From contig JAHLKX010000010.1 in NCBI GenBank assembly GCA_020444515.1, forward strand, positions 94,717 to 158,716: a stretch of DNA of 64,000 nt. Direction: 5' to 3'. This document shows, one piece after another, positions 33,021 to 42,336 of the stretch. Position 1 is the stretch's first letter. Every line of letters begins with the position of its first letter. The notes below the pieces were generated by a model, which did no database searches, was not told the DNA's origin, and saw nothing but the letters and a program-made list of their open reading frames with translations. The DNA comes from Bacteroidota bacterium. GTDB taxonomy: Bacteria; Bacteroidota; Bacteroidia; Bacteroidales; JAADJA01. The translations under genes were made by a program, and so were the position numbers.

Positions 33021-33467
33021 TCAGGGATTGATCACTTTAGCTTTGATCCTTACAACCGTTTTATTGGGTTGACAGTTGGAGACAATGGTCACCGACTTAT
33101 TCTGTATTCCCGATCGGCCTGCACTATCAAATGTCACCTTTATTAACCCCGTATCACCAGGCTTGATAGGTTCACGGGGAAAATCGGGAACAGTGCAACC
33201 ACAGCTGCTGTGTACTTGTGAAATCAACAGGTCCGACTGACCACTATTTTTAAATTTAAAGTTATAGGTCACTTTTTCTCCCTGTATTAATTTTCCAAAA
33301 TCATGCTCCGTTTTATCAAAAGCAATGACCGGCAGATCATTTTGTTGATCACCACTGGCCGAGATTGGGTTTTTCACAACATCAGCCGGGATCTTACCTT
33401 GTTCACCACTGCATGCAAACAGTCCTGTAATAATAACGATTGTAATAAAATATGTAAGTCTTCTCAT
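33021..33467 (-). CDS. DUF1573 lipoprotein
   Basis: A 148-residue predicted lipoprotein with lipobox LFAC (Cys19). The mature DUF1573 domain (about 47-145) is an Ig-like fold with IAFDKTEHDFGKLIQGEKVT, YNFKFKNSGQSDLLIS and SSCGCTVPDFPREPIKPGDT. The SSCGC motif is typical of the family. It is the first gene of the yajC-ybbR-coaE operon and is preceded by a -7 element (33484-33491). Function unknown. Confidence 0.88.
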   Translation of the reverse strand: MRRLTYFITIVIITGLFACSGEQGKIPADVVKNPISASGDQQNDLPVIAFDKTEHDFGKLIQGEKVTYNFKFKNSGQSDLLISQVHSSCGCTVPDFPREPIKPGDTGLIKVTFDSAGRSGIQNKSVTIVSNCQPNKTVVRIKAKVINP

Positions 33468-33483
33468 AACCTAATCTGGTTGG

Positions 33484-33491
33484 CAAAAATA
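33484..33491 (-). promoter_or_regulatory. Bacteroidota -7 element for the DUF1573-yajC-ybbR-coaE operon
   Basis: TATTTTTG on the minus strand, 16 bp before the DUF1573 ATG. It matches TAnnTTTG. Confidence 0.5.
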
Positions 33492-33752
33492 GACAATTTA
33501 ATTGAACTCCTCAGCCCGTAATCCGATGATTTATTCATATTTGTATTTAGAAACGGGGCTTTACTTTTTGATGAACGAATCTGATGAAAGGAGATTATTC
33601 AGAATTGATAAAAACAACATTTCAATAAAAAATAAATGTCATATTAAACTTTTATTGGATAATTTTGATCAATAGAATAATAATACTGGCATTTTTGCAT
33701 TATACATTGTGTTCCGGCAGAATATGACCGCTGAAATCAAAATAATACATAC

Positions 33753-35150
33753 ATGAAAAAACAGATTTACATCGCAATCGGAATTGTCATTGTTGTGATC
33801 ATTTTCCTTTGGTATTTTGTAGGATCTGATACCATATCATCCGAAACCATCGAAGTTGAAGTCAACAGGGGCGAATTTAAAATTGCTGTTACAACCTCCG
33901 GAGAACTGGAAGCTAAAAGTTCCGAAAAAATCTATGGTCCGGATAATCTTCGCAATGTTCGCATCTGGCAGGTTAAGATCGACGACATCGTTCCGGATGG
34001 GACTGTTGTTGATTCAGGTGATTATGTTGCCAGTCTGGACCGAACGGAATTGGCGAACCGCATGAAAGATCAGGAGTTGGAACTGGAACAACTTGAGACC
34101 CAGTATACCAAAACCAAACTGGATACCTCGCTCGAAATGCGGAGTTTACGCGATGAACTCATCAATCTGCAATATGCTTTGGAAGAAAAGAAAATCGAGT
34201 TGGAACAATCCAAATATGAACCACCGGCAACCATTCGGCAGGTTGAAATTGAACTTGAGCGCTCCGAGCGAAATTATGATCAAGCCGTAAAAAACTATCA
34301 GCTTAAACTGGAGAAAGCCGAAGCCAATATGCAGGATGTATCTGCACAATTGACCAAAGCACAGCGCAAATATGATGAAATGGCAGAGGTGTTGAGTCAA
34401 TTTACAGTATTTGCCCCCAAAGCGGGCATGGTGATCTACCGACGCGGATGGGACGGCAAAAAACAAGGGGTCGGATCACAGGTGAGTACCTGGGACAATG
34501 TTGTAGCCACCCTGCCCAATCTCACACAGATGATCTCTAAAACGTATGTCAATGAAATCGACATTAGTAAAGTGAAGGACGGTCAACATGTGGAAATTGG
34601 CATTGATGCATTTCCCGAGAAAAAATTTACTGGGGAGGTGACGGAAGTGGCGAATATTGGTGAACAGATGAAAAACACCAATGCCAAAGTCTTTGAGGTA
34701 TTGATTGAAGTGAATGAATTCGACTCGGTCATGCGACCTGCCATGACTACCAAAAATGTGATCATTACTGATATCATTGAAGATGTATTGTATGTACCCA
34801 TTGAATGCATCCATACCGAAGACTCAATTTCTTTTGTTGTAACGGGTGGAACCCGTCAGCAAGTGATCGTTGGCAAAAGCAACGAAAATGAGATAATCAT
34901 CCACGCCGGACTTGAGGAGGGCGAGGATGTATATATTTTACCACCCGAAGGATATGAAGATTTCCGGCTTTCCCTTTTGGATGAAGAAATCATTGCAAAA
35001 TACAGGGAAGAAAAGGGAAAAGAAAATCAAGCGGATACCTCTAAATCAAGGGCTGATGATCAAATGAAAGGATTCAATAAGGAAGAGTTCATGAAAAAGA
35101 AACGCCCTGAAGGAGCTCGAAAAGGAGGGGTGCGTAAATCAACAAACTAA
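33753..35150 (+). CDS. HlyD/MacA-type periplasmic adaptor protein
   Basis: A 465-residue membrane-fusion protein. One N-terminal membrane helix (IYIAIGIVIVVIIFLWYFVG, about 4-23) precedes the barrel-sandwich and a long coiled-coil hairpin (about 105-220: QELELEQLETQYTKTK, AEANMQDVSAQLTKAQRKY). Beta-barrel segments VFAPKAGMVIYRRG and FPEKKFTGEVTEVANI follow. The C-terminus (about 420-465) is a Lys/Arg/Glu tail. It is 10 bp upstream of a MacB-type permease gene and lies upstream of a TolC-type gene, so it links the two across the periplasm. The substrate is unknown. Confidence 0.88.
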   Translation: MKKQIYIAIGIVIVVIIFLWYFVGSDTISSETIEVEVNRGEFKIAVTTSGELEAKSSEKIYGPDNLRNVRIWQVKIDDIVPDGTVVDSGDYVASLDRTELANRMKDQELELEQLETQYTKTKLDTSLEMRSLRDELINLQYALEEKKIELEQSKYEPPATIRQVEIELERSERNYDQAVKNYQLKLEKAEANMQDVSAQLTKAQRKYDEMAEVLSQFTVFAPKAGMVIYRRGWDGKKQGVGSQVSTWDNVVATLPNLTQMISKTYVNEIDISKVKDGQHVEIGIDAFPEKKFTGEVTEVANIGEQMKNTNAKVFEVLIEVNEFDSVMRPAMTTKNVIITDIIEDVLYVPIECIHTEDSISFVVTGGTRQQVIVGKSNENEIIIHAGLEEGEDVYILPPEGYEDFRLSLLDEEIIAKYREEKGKENQADTSKSRADDQMKGFNKEEFMKKKRPEGARKGGVRKSTN

Positions 35151-35160
35151 AGCAGACAAC

Positions 35161-36525
35161 GTGGAACGTTATTTTCAGATCATCAACATAGCCCTTGAAG
35201 CAGTTTTTGCCAACCGCTTTCGTTCAATCCTCACAGCACTGGGTATTATCTTTGGTGTTGCTGCTGTAATCGCCATGATGGCCATTGGGAATGGTGCGCA
35301 AAAAGAGATCCTCGACCAGATCAAACTGGTAGGGGTTAACAACATCATCATCACACCTGTACTTGATAACCAGGGACAATCAGCCAGCTCCGATGAAGAA
35401 GGCAAATCTAAAACTGAGAAATACTCCCCCGGGCTTACAATTAAGGATGCGCAAAGCATTAAAGAAATCCTACCCACGGTTGATATGGTTAGCCCGGAGG
35501 TGATATATGAAACCTTTATCATCAAAGATGGCATCCGGAGTTCTGCTAAGTTAAGCGGTGTTACCCCTGACTTTTTTCGGGTGTTTAACTTGCAATTGAA
35601 TAAAGGATTTATGTTTACCGAAGATCAGTTGGTCAATGGAGGTGCTGTTTGCATTATCGGACCCAAGATCGCCTCCAAGTTTTTTCCCAATGAAGATCCC
35701 ATCGGTAGTTATATCAAATGCGGAAACCTGTGGCTCAAAGTGGTTGGTGTACTGGAGGGGATCAATGTTTCGGGAACCAATACAGAAGAACTGGGCATCA
35801 GCAATTACAACATCAATATTTATGCACCCATCCAAACAATTTTATTGAGATATAAGGACCGTTCGGCTGTTACTGCTGCTGCTATTCATGGCGAAAGTTC
35901 AGAGTCCGTTGTAATTTTTGGCGGTGGCATGGCCTCTTTCAGTTCAAGCACAGGCGGTTCTGATGAAACCAACTACCACCAAATTGATAAGATTGTGGTC
36001 CAGGTTAAGGAGAGTAGTCAATTAACTTCAACGGTAAAAGTAATTAAAGAGATGCTCTACAGGCGGCATCAGGAGGTGGAAGATTATGATATCATGATCC
36101 CCGAACTCCTTCTCAAACAAGAACAAAGAACCAAGGACATATTCAATATTGTGTTGGGTGCCATAGCCAGTATTTCTCTTATTGTCGGGGGTATTGGTAT
36201 CATGAATATCATGCTCGCATCGGTGATGGAAAGGATCCGTGAGATCGGCGTGCGGATGGCCACCGGTGCCCGAAAGCGGGATATCGTCTTCCAGTTTCTA
36301 TCAGAAGCCACCCTGATCAGTATTTCAGGCGGACTACTGGGTATTATTCTCGGTATCGGATTATCAAAAATCATCATGCAAGCTACGGATATTCTAACCA
36401 TTGTTTCTCCCATATCCATTTTCGTATCATTCGGCGTTTCGGTTGCAGTGGGTATCATTTTTGGCTATATGCCGGCGAAAAGGGCCTCGGAACAAGACCC
36501 GGTAGAATCACTGCGGCATGATTAA
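35161..36525 (+). CDS. MacB-type ABC permease (FtsX family)
   Basis: A 454-residue permease starting at GTG. One N-terminal membrane helix (FRSILTALGIIFGVAAVIAM, about 20-39) is followed by a periplasmic core (about 45-315) and three C-terminal helices (about 325-450), with GGIGIMNIMLASVMERIREIG and the EIGVRMATGARKRDI motif typical of MacB/FtsX permeases. No ATP-binding domain is present in this protein or in its neighbours, so the ATPase must be encoded elsewhere. It overlaps an upstream start of the TolC gene by 8 bp. Confidence 0.88.
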   Translation: MERYFQIINIALEAVFANRFRSILTALGIIFGVAAVIAMMAIGNGAQKEILDQIKLVGVNNIIITPVLDNQGQSASSDEEGKSKTEKYSPGLTIKDAQSIKEILPTVDMVSPEVIYETFIIKDGIRSSAKLSGVTPDFFRVFNLQLNKGFMFTEDQLVNGGAVCIIGPKIASKFFPNEDPIGSYIKCGNLWLKVVGVLEGINVSGTNTEELGISNYNINIYAPIQTILLRYKDRSAVTAAAIHGESSESVVIFGGGMASFSSSTGGSDETNYHQIDKIVVQVKESSQLTSTVKVIKEMLYRRHQEVEDYDIMIPELLLKQEQRTKDIFNIVLGAIASISLIVGGIGIMNIMLASVMERIREIGVRMATGARKRDIVFQFLSEATLISISGGLLGIILGIGLSKIIMQATDILTIVSPISIFVSFGVSVAVGIIFGYMPAKRASEQDPVESLRHD

Positions 36526-36559
36526 AACCTTAATTACAGACTTTGAAAAGATAAAACCT

Positions 36560-38077
36560 ATGACCATTAGCAGAACCAATAAAAGGAATTTAAACCGATT
36601 ATTCCCTTTCCTTGCTGTTTTTTTCTTTTTTACGAATTTTACCAACCTGGATGCTCAGGATGAAGCAAGAATATTAACCCTTGATGATGCCATTGAAATT
36701 GCACGACAGCAATCTCCGGATGCATTGATGGCCAAACACCGCTTTCGGTCGAGTTACTGGCAATATCGTAGCTTCCGGGCTTCCTACCTTCCCTCACTCA
36801 CTTTGTATGGAACCCTCCCGGATTTTGACCGGTCAATCCGAACCATTTCCACTGTTGAGGGAGAATTATTCTCACCCCAGACCACCAACAGAATCTATGG
36901 AGGATTATCCATTAATCAGCGGATCGGACTGACGGGTGGCACCCTATCTTTGAACTCCAATCTTTCCAGGATCGATAATATCCTTGAAAACCCAGACACC
37001 ACTTACACACAATACAGCTCCAGCCTATTGAACATCACATACCGGCAACCCATTTTTCAATACAATTCATTTAAATGGGAGCAGAAGATAGAACCCATGG
37101 TGTATGATGAGGCCAAAAAGAAATTTGTGGAGGATATGGAACAAGTTTCTCTAACAACAACCAATTATTTCTTTAACCTGCTGGAAGCACAGATACAGGA
37201 GAAGATCGCGTTGATCAATCAGGCCAATTATGACACGCTGTATAAAATTGCAATGGGTCGCTACAACCTGGGCAAGATTGCTGAAAATGACCTGCTCCAG
37301 CTTGAGCTACGATATTTAAGAGCCAATGCTGCTGTGAAAGAAGCTGAACTGGATGTCGATAATCAGTTATTCCGGTTCAAGTCATTCCTTCGGATCCAGG
37401 ATGAAATAGATATTGAATTGATCATACCCAACAATTTTACCCAGTTTTTTGTGAATGCGGAGAAGGCCATTGAAGAGGCCCGGTACAATAACTCTGAAGC
37501 CCTTGGATTTACGCGCCGGTTGATCGAAGCGGAAAGTTCAGTGGCCATGGCCAAGCTGGACGGCCGTTTTGATGCTGAACTTTTTGCTGTATATGGCTTA
37601 ACCAACAATGCTGATGTAATTGAAAACCTGAATAACAATCCCCTTGACCAACAACAAATTCAGCTTGGTATTACGCTCCCCCTCCTCGATTGGGGCGTAG
37701 CCAGGGGACGGATCAAAATGGCCGAATCAAACCAGGAACTGGTGCGGACCTCCATCGAACAAGAGCAAATTGACTTTGATCAGGAAGTTTTCCTCAAGGT
37801 TGCTCAATTTAATATGCAATTCGATCAGGTAAAAATTGCGGCAAAGTCGGATACAGTTGCTCAGAAGGGATATGACATCACAAAAGCAAGGTACCTCATT
37901 GGAAAGATCAGCATTACCGACCTGAATATAGCACAGGCTGAAGCCAATAGCTCGAAAGGAAATTATATCAACGCTTTGTGGACCTACTGGAGAAATTATT
38001 ATGATTTGCGCCGGCTGACTTTATATGATTTTGAGAGAGATCTGCCCATTCAGGTAGATTATATGGAGTTGCTATAA
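36560..38077 (+). CDS. TolC-family outer-membrane channel
   Basis: A 505-residue protein starting at the ATG 36560, which places a hydrophobic signal (FPFLAVFFFFTNFTNLDAQ) close to the N-terminus; an earlier in-frame ATG at 36518 overlaps the permease stop. Typical TolC repeats are visible: LTLDDAIEIARQQSPDALMA near the mature N-terminus, NLGKIAENDLLQLELRYLRA and the second-half YLIGKISITDLNIAQAEANS. It forms the outer-membrane exit duct for the HlyD/MacB pair. It ends 4 bp from the converging sigma-factor gene. Confidence 0.88.
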   Translation: MTISRTNKRNLNRLFPFLAVFFFFTNFTNLDAQDEARILTLDDAIEIARQQSPDALMAKHRFRSSYWQYRSFRASYLPSLTLYGTLPDFDRSIRTISTVEGELFSPQTTNRIYGGLSINQRIGLTGGTLSLNSNLSRIDNILENPDTTYTQYSSSLLNITYRQPIFQYNSFKWEQKIEPMVYDEAKKKFVEDMEQVSLTTTNYFFNLLEAQIQEKIALINQANYDTLYKIAMGRYNLGKIAENDLLQLELRYLRANAAVKEAELDVDNQLFRFKSFLRIQDEIDIELIIPNNFTQFFVNAEKAIEEARYNNSEALGFTRRLIEAESSVAMAKLDGRFDAELFAVYGLTNNADVIENLNNNPLDQQQIQLGITLPLLDWGVARGRIKMAESNQELVRTSIEQEQIDFDQEVFLKVAQFNMQFDQVKIAAKSDTVAQKGYDITKARYLIGKISITDLNIAQAEANSSKGNYINALWTYWRNYYDLRRLTLYDFERDLPIQVDYMELL

Positions 38078-38081
38078 CCTA

Positions 38082-38663
38082 TTATAAAATATCCTTACCA
38101 TAATCTGCATAGTATTGCAGTAACAGGGCTTCACGAGCACGTTTTACACGCATTTTAACGGCACTCTCATGCAGGTTTAACTCTTCTTGCAGGGTTTTGA
38201 TTGATTTGTTCTGTAAGTAACGCTTCTCAATGATGTTCCGATGATTTTCCGGCAACCGCGCTAATACCTTCATAAAACGATCATACATCGATTCATCCTC
38301 TTCTTCGTCAGGCAAAAGATCATCGACTATATCCGGTAGCGCTTCCGATGTCATGTATTCAATGATATGGTGTTTCGATTTTTTACGAGAATAATCGATG
38401 CAATGATTTACTGTTATGCTATATAGCCAGGTTGAAAAAGTAGCACTCTTTCGGAATTGGGGCAGGTGTTCAAACACTTTGATAAAGATATCCTGTACAA
38501 ATTCGTGCGCCAATGCCTTATCCTTCAGGTAACCAACGCAACGGTTGTAAACTTTCTTTTCGTACCTTTTATAAAGTACTTTCTCAAGTAATGTAAATTG
38601 ATCCGGGCCCAATCTTGTGATCAGCTCCTCATCGGTCATATCATCCAAAAAGTAGTTGCTCAT
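38082..38663 (-). CDS. ECF RNA polymerase sigma factor
   Basis: A 193-residue sigma-70 family ECF factor. Region 2 (about 25-90) contains LAHEFVQDIFIKVFEHLPQF and FSTWLYSITVNHCIDYSRKK; region 4 (about 130-185) has LPENHRNIIEKRYLQNKSIK and an HTH ending ESAVKMRVKRAREAL. An acidic linker (DLLPDEEEDES) joins them. No anti-sigma gene is adjacent. It converges on the TolC gene with a 4-bp gap. Confidence 0.92.
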   Translation of the reverse strand: MSNYFLDDMTDEELITRLGPDQFTLLEKVLYKRYEKKVYNRCVGYLKDKALAHEFVQDIFIKVFEHLPQFRKSATFSTWLYSITVNHCIDYSRKKSKHHIIEYMTSEALPDIVDDLLPDEEEDESMYDRFMKVLARLPENHRNIIEKRYLQNKSIKTLQEELNLHESAVKMRVKRAREALLLQYYADYGKDIL

Positions 38664-38874
38664 ATCATTACATGATAATGGGGTAACAAAAAGTAAACTT
38701 GTTATGAATTGTTAATAATTACCATTGGAAATAAGTGACATTTTATCAAAATTTCGTCTATATTGTACTACCGAATAGATTAACCAAAATCAAATATCCA
38801 AACCGGATAAAGCTTAAACGGTATGGACATGATTCTGTTCGGTTCAGGCTACTAAATTATCTAAATCTAATAAC

Positions 38875-39969
38875 ATGAAGGAGACCATTAACATAGAGGC
38901 AAATCCTGTGATCTCCCCCACTGCATCCATTCCGATGTCCCAGGAGGGAAGTGTAATTGGGGTGATCACGGAAAACAGGCAGCGGATAAAGCAAACACAA
39001 AATTTTAAAAGCTTCATCAAAAACCTGAATGATATCATTCATTTACCATTAACCTATTTAGGTGGGCATTCGTTTAGACGCATGCGTGCAAATAATTTTA
39101 AACGGTATCCCCGAAATAAAAAATTATTGTACAGGCTTGGCGTTTTCCCGATCATTGATCATTATTATGATCCTTTGTTCAATCCCAAACAAATAAAGCA
39201 CAGCTTACGAAAAGACCGCTTTCTTCCATCCATCAATCTGAACATCAAAGAGCAACTGGAATTGCTGTCAAGGTTTAATTATAACAAAGAACTAATCAAT
39301 ATTCCGGAAGAAAAAACGGCACCCAATAAGTATTATTATAATAATTATTCTTTCCTTTCAGGCGACGGAGAATACCTTTACAATATCGTCCGGACTTTCA
39401 AACCCAAAAAAATAATTGAGATTGGTAGTGGATATTCTACCTTGATGGCATGCAAAGCCATTGAAAAAAATGAAAAGGAGGCTAAAAATTATCAATGCAA
39501 AGTAATTTGTGTAGAACCTTTTGAACATCCATGGCTGGAAGAATTGGATGTAGAAGTCAACCGGTCTCTGGTGGAAGACCTGCCGCTTTCTTTCTTCGAA
39601 AGTCTGGAAGCCAATGACATCCTGTTCATCGATTCTTCCCATATGATCAAACCGCAGGGCGATGTATTGTTCCTGTTCCTCCATGTATTACCGATTCTGA
39701 AACCTGGTGTAATAGTTCACATTCATGATATATTCACACCCAAAGACTACCTGGATGACTGGATACTTGAAAAAAACAGGTTTTGGAATGAGCAATACCT
39801 GTTAGAAGCATTTCTGAGTTTCAATGACCAGTATCAAATCATTGGTGCTTTGAATTTCCTGAGGCATTTTTATTATAATGAACTCTGCATGGCCTGCCCT
39901 GTAATGAAAAGCCAAATTGAACGGGGCATCGATCGCGAACCGGGTTCATTCTGGATGCGAAGGGTTTAG
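38875..39969 (+). CDS. Class I SAM-dependent methyltransferase
   Basis: A 364-residue protein. About 1-145 is a variable N-terminal part. The methyltransferase core (about 160-290) begins with IIEIGSGYSTLMACKAIEKN (glycine-rich motif I), then KVICVEPFEHPWLEEL and DILFIDSSHMIKPQGDVLFL with VIVHIHDIF, as in Methyltransf_24-type enzymes. The substrate is unknown. It is tail-to-tail with the acyl-ACP thioesterase gene (4-bp overlap of stops). Confidence 0.82.
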   Translation: MKETINIEANPVISPTASIPMSQEGSVIGVITENRQRIKQTQNFKSFIKNLNDIIHLPLTYLGGHSFRRMRANNFKRYPRNKKLLYRLGVFPIIDHYYDPLFNPKQIKHSLRKDRFLPSINLNIKEQLELLSRFNYNKELINIPEEKTAPNKYYYNNYSFLSGDGEYLYNIVRTFKPKKIIEIGSGYSTLMACKAIEKNEKEAKNYQCKVICVEPFEHPWLEELDVEVNRSLVEDLPLSFFESLEANDILFIDSSHMIKPQGDVLFLFLHVLPILKPGVIVHIHDIFTPKDYLDDWILEKNRFWNEQYLLEAFLSFNDQYQIIGALNFLRHFYYNELCMACPVMKSQIERGIDREPGSFWMRRV

Positions 39970-40694
39970 CTCAATTCGGCAAGAAAAACTATTCGGCTAT
40001 CTGTATCACGGGTAGCCTTTATTTTTACCTGATTTTCCAGGATCAGCTCTGAAAGGGTGATTACATCTCCTTCTTTGGCTTCGGTGATAAAATTGATGTG
40101 AAAATGCTTAAAATTCCGAAGGGCATGTTCAGCAGAGAGCGCATCCCATATCCATTCTGCATATTTCGAATTGGTAACATGGCCATTCAAATCCATATCA
40201 GAAAACTTAACTTTCCTCTTTTCAACACATTTATCCCCCTCACCAAACAGAATTTTTGCAGCAGGCTCTTGCAATGCCATGGTGGGATCCAATTGCGATA
40301 GAGCAGTATTTACAAGATGCGGTTTTTGTGGACGCCGGGTATTCAAATCAATAACCATCCAGGTGGAGGCCACACCCCCGACAATTCGCCGGTCCTTATC
40401 TCTGATATAATAATCACGGAATGCCATCATACCTTCTACGCTCCGCGGCCAGGTTTCTATAAAGACAACATCGTTCCATTTGGGAAAACTCTCCATAACA
40501 ATGCGTTGCCGCACCAGAACCCAAAACTGGTTAAGCACTTTGGCCTGTTCATAGCCAAATCCAAGTTTTTCGGCCTGTCGCCATGCTGTTTCTTGTAAAT
40601 AGCGGGAAATCGCGGCAAAACTCATCCGTCCATTTTTATCAGTATCATGCCAATATACCCGGAAAGTTTCTATTTGATGCGATTGGTTTTCCAT
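39966..40694 (-). CDS. Acyl-ACP thioesterase
   Basis: A 242-residue double hot-dog thioesterase of the bacterial acyl-ACP thioesterase group. The start at 40694 is used because MENQSHQIETFRVYWHDTDK gives the usual N-terminus and leaves the divergent rubrerythrin promoter free; a longer frame would run into that gene. The first hot-dog covers about 1-140 (YWHDTDKNGRMSFAAISRYL). The second (about 150-242) contains VKFSDMDLNGHVTNSKYAEW, with the Asn-His typical of the family. It releases fatty acids from ACP in the cytoplasm. It is preceded by a TAAATTTG -7 element (40721-40728). Confidence 0.85.
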   Translation of the reverse strand: MENQSHQIETFRVYWHDTDKNGRMSFAAISRYLQETAWRQAEKLGFGYEQAKVLNQFWVLVRQRIVMESFPKWNDVVFIETWPRSVEGMMAFRDYYIRDKDRRIVGGVASTWMVIDLNTRRPQKPHLVNTALSQLDPTMALQEPAAKILFGEGDKCVEKRKVKFSDMDLNGHVTNSKYAEWIWDALSAEHALRNFKHFHINFITEAKEGDVITLSELILENQVKIKATRDTDSRIVFLAELS

Positions 40695-40720
40695 TATTAA
40701 ATTCCATTCCAAATTACGTG

Positions 40721-40728
40721 CAAATTTA
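40721..40728 (-). promoter_or_regulatory. -7 element of the thioesterase gene
   Basis: TAAATTTG on the minus strand, 26 bp before the ATG at 40694. Confidence 0.5.
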
Positions 40729-40758
40729 CCTTTATTTAAAAAATGAAAGATATTTTCA

Positions 40759-40766
40759 TACTTTTG
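40759..40766 (+). promoter_or_regulatory. -7 element of the rubrerythrin gene
   Basis: TACTTTTG, an exact TAnnTTTG match, 61 bp before the ATG at 40828 and divergent from the thioesterase promoter. Confidence 0.45.
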
Positions 40767-40827
40767 GATAAAGGGAAAAAATCCTACACCGACGGCAAAA
40801 AGAAATACATGAATTAACTTGACAACA

Positions 40828-41403
40828 ATGGAATCAATTAAGGGTACGCAAACTGAAAAAAATTTATTAAAAGCCTTTGCTGGAGAATCGCAGGCCCGCA
40901 TGCGCTATGATTATTTTGCCAAACAGGCAAAGAAAGAAGGCCTTGAGCAAATAGCCTCCATCTTCGATGAAACTGCTCAAAATGAACGGTCTCATGCCAA
41001 ACAGTTTTTTCGCTTCCTGGAAGGTGGTATGGTTGAAATTACGGCCTCCTACCCTGCCGGAATGATCGGCACTACACTGGAGAACCTGAAAGCTGCAGCT
41101 GAAGGGGAAAATGAAGAATGGACCGAATTGTATCCGCATTTTGCAGATGTTGCCGAAGCTGAAGGTTTTAAAAAAGTGGCCACGATCTTCCGTTTGATCG
41201 CAAAGATTGAAAAGGCTCATGAAGAGCGTTACCGGAAACTTTATCAAAACCTCGAGGAAGGAAAAGTATTCGAGCGTGCCGGGAAAGTAATCTGGAAATG
41301 CAGGGTATGCGGATTTTTACATGAAGGCCTTAAAGCTCCCAAGAACTGTCCGGCCTGTAACCATCCCCAGGCGTATTTTGAAATTCAGGAAGCCAATTAC
41401 TGA
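40828..41403 (+). CDS. rbr: Rubrerythrin
   Basis: A 191-residue non-haem di-iron peroxidase. The start ATG 40828 is chosen over an in-frame TTG at 40819. The ferritin-like part (about 1-140) has [20 protein letters not shown] and [16 protein letters not shown] with the second helix pair [16 protein letters not shown], supplying Glu and His iron ligands. The C-terminal rubredoxin-like domain (about 153-188) has KCRVCGF and CPACNHP. It reduces hydrogen peroxide in anaerobes and microaerophiles. The gene fits an oxidative-stress role with the peroxiredoxin at 42337. Confidence 0.95.
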   Translation: MESIKGTQTEKNLLKAFAGESQARMRYDYFAKQAKKEGLEQIASIFDETAQNERSHAKQFFRFLEGGMVEITASYPAGMIGTTLENLKAAAEGENEEWTELYPHFADVAEAEGFKKVATIFRLIAKIEKAHEERYRKLYQNLEEGKVFERAGKVIWKCRVCGFLHEGLKAPKNCPACNHPQAYFEIQEANY

Positions 41404-41666
41404 CGAGGTGAGGCAAAGCGGGTATTTCATGAATTTGAATAATCCGGAAATAATTACAATCTAAACAACCCATGTTTTGATAGCAGTTAAAAAGGATGGA
41501 ATGGGTGACATTTTGTTCGGTATGGAAACTGTATGTTTTTCGTAATCAAGAATCAGGAAATTTTCTTTGAATCCCAATGAGCTGCTCCAATAGATACCAG
41601 GAATTTAGTTTGAATCTATGCGATCATTACAAACATTCTGAAATAAAAACCAGTAAATTATTTCAA

Positions 41667-42122
41667 TTAAAATACATCAAGAATTTTTATTTCCCGTCCG
41701 TTAAAGACATAACGCTCCCCTTTCTTTTTACCTTCCATGGCTTTAAAAACAGGGACAACCCCTGAGATCGCATAATAAGTTTCACCCTGATATTCAAATT
41801 TTCCAATACCCGTACTAATGAATAACTTTTGGAATTCGGTGATCACAACAGCACCGTAAGATACAGTCTCTACTTTATTATCCGGATTGATTTTATCAAG
41901 TGCTTCAATCTGCTCATTTATTTTCGACAATTGCTGTCCGTACATATCGCGTTTGCGCAGTAGCTGGGTGCGAAATGAATCATACCGGTCCTTGGGTGCC
42001 CCATATTCATTGGCCGCTTGCTGGGCCTCCTCCATGGCTTCTTTTAGCTGACCTGCCTTTTCTTCTGCAATTTTTCTGCAGGCCTCAACAATTTCTTTTT
42101 TCAACGGGGGCATGTATATCAT
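41667..42122 (-). CDS. GreA/GreB-like protein
   Basis: A 151-residue protein with a predicted N-terminal coiled coil (about 10-85) and a C-terminal beta domain, the order of transcript-cleavage factors of the Gre family. It has MPPLKKEIVEACRKIAEEKA and EYQGETYYAISGVVPVFKAM. Frames of this type are often misnamed 3-oxoacyl-ACP synthase. The start at 42122 gives MIYMPPLKKE; a frame from 42161 adds 13 residues unlike the family. It is read from the opposite strand to the peroxiredoxin gene. It probably acts on RNA polymerase, but the acidic Gre tip was not confirmed. Confidence 0.65.
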   Translation of the reverse strand: MIYMPPLKKEIVEACRKIAEEKAGQLKEAMEEAQQAANEYGAPKDRYDSFRTQLLRKRDMYGQQLSKINEQIEALDKINPDNKVETVSYGAVVITEFQKLFISTGIGKFEYQGETYYAISGVVPVFKAMEGKKKGERYVFNGREIKILDVF

Positions 42123-42279
42123 ATTTTTTACAAAATTACTATTTTGAAATTGTATTTCCATGGGCTTTTTTGACCGGCAAATAGATTTAACAATTATTAA
42201 TTTTTCTAACCACGAGAAAATAATTAAAGCAAATCCTACAGGAGAAATTCAAAGCTTAAAAAGTCGAATTGAATTTTCA

Positions 42280-42287
42280 TATCTTTG
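42280..42287 (+). promoter_or_regulatory. -7 element of the peroxiredoxin gene
   Basis: TATCTTTG, an exact TAnnTTTG match, 50 bp before the ATG at 42337. Confidence 0.55.
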
Positions 42288-42336
42288 CACGAACTTTAGA
42301 AATCAATTTATAATTTAAAACACAAAATTCATAAAA

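Noticed and set aside
40694..40901. Extended N-terminus of the thioesterase
   Set aside because: It would overlap the divergent rubrerythrin gene and its promoter, and the extra 69 residues are unlike the family.
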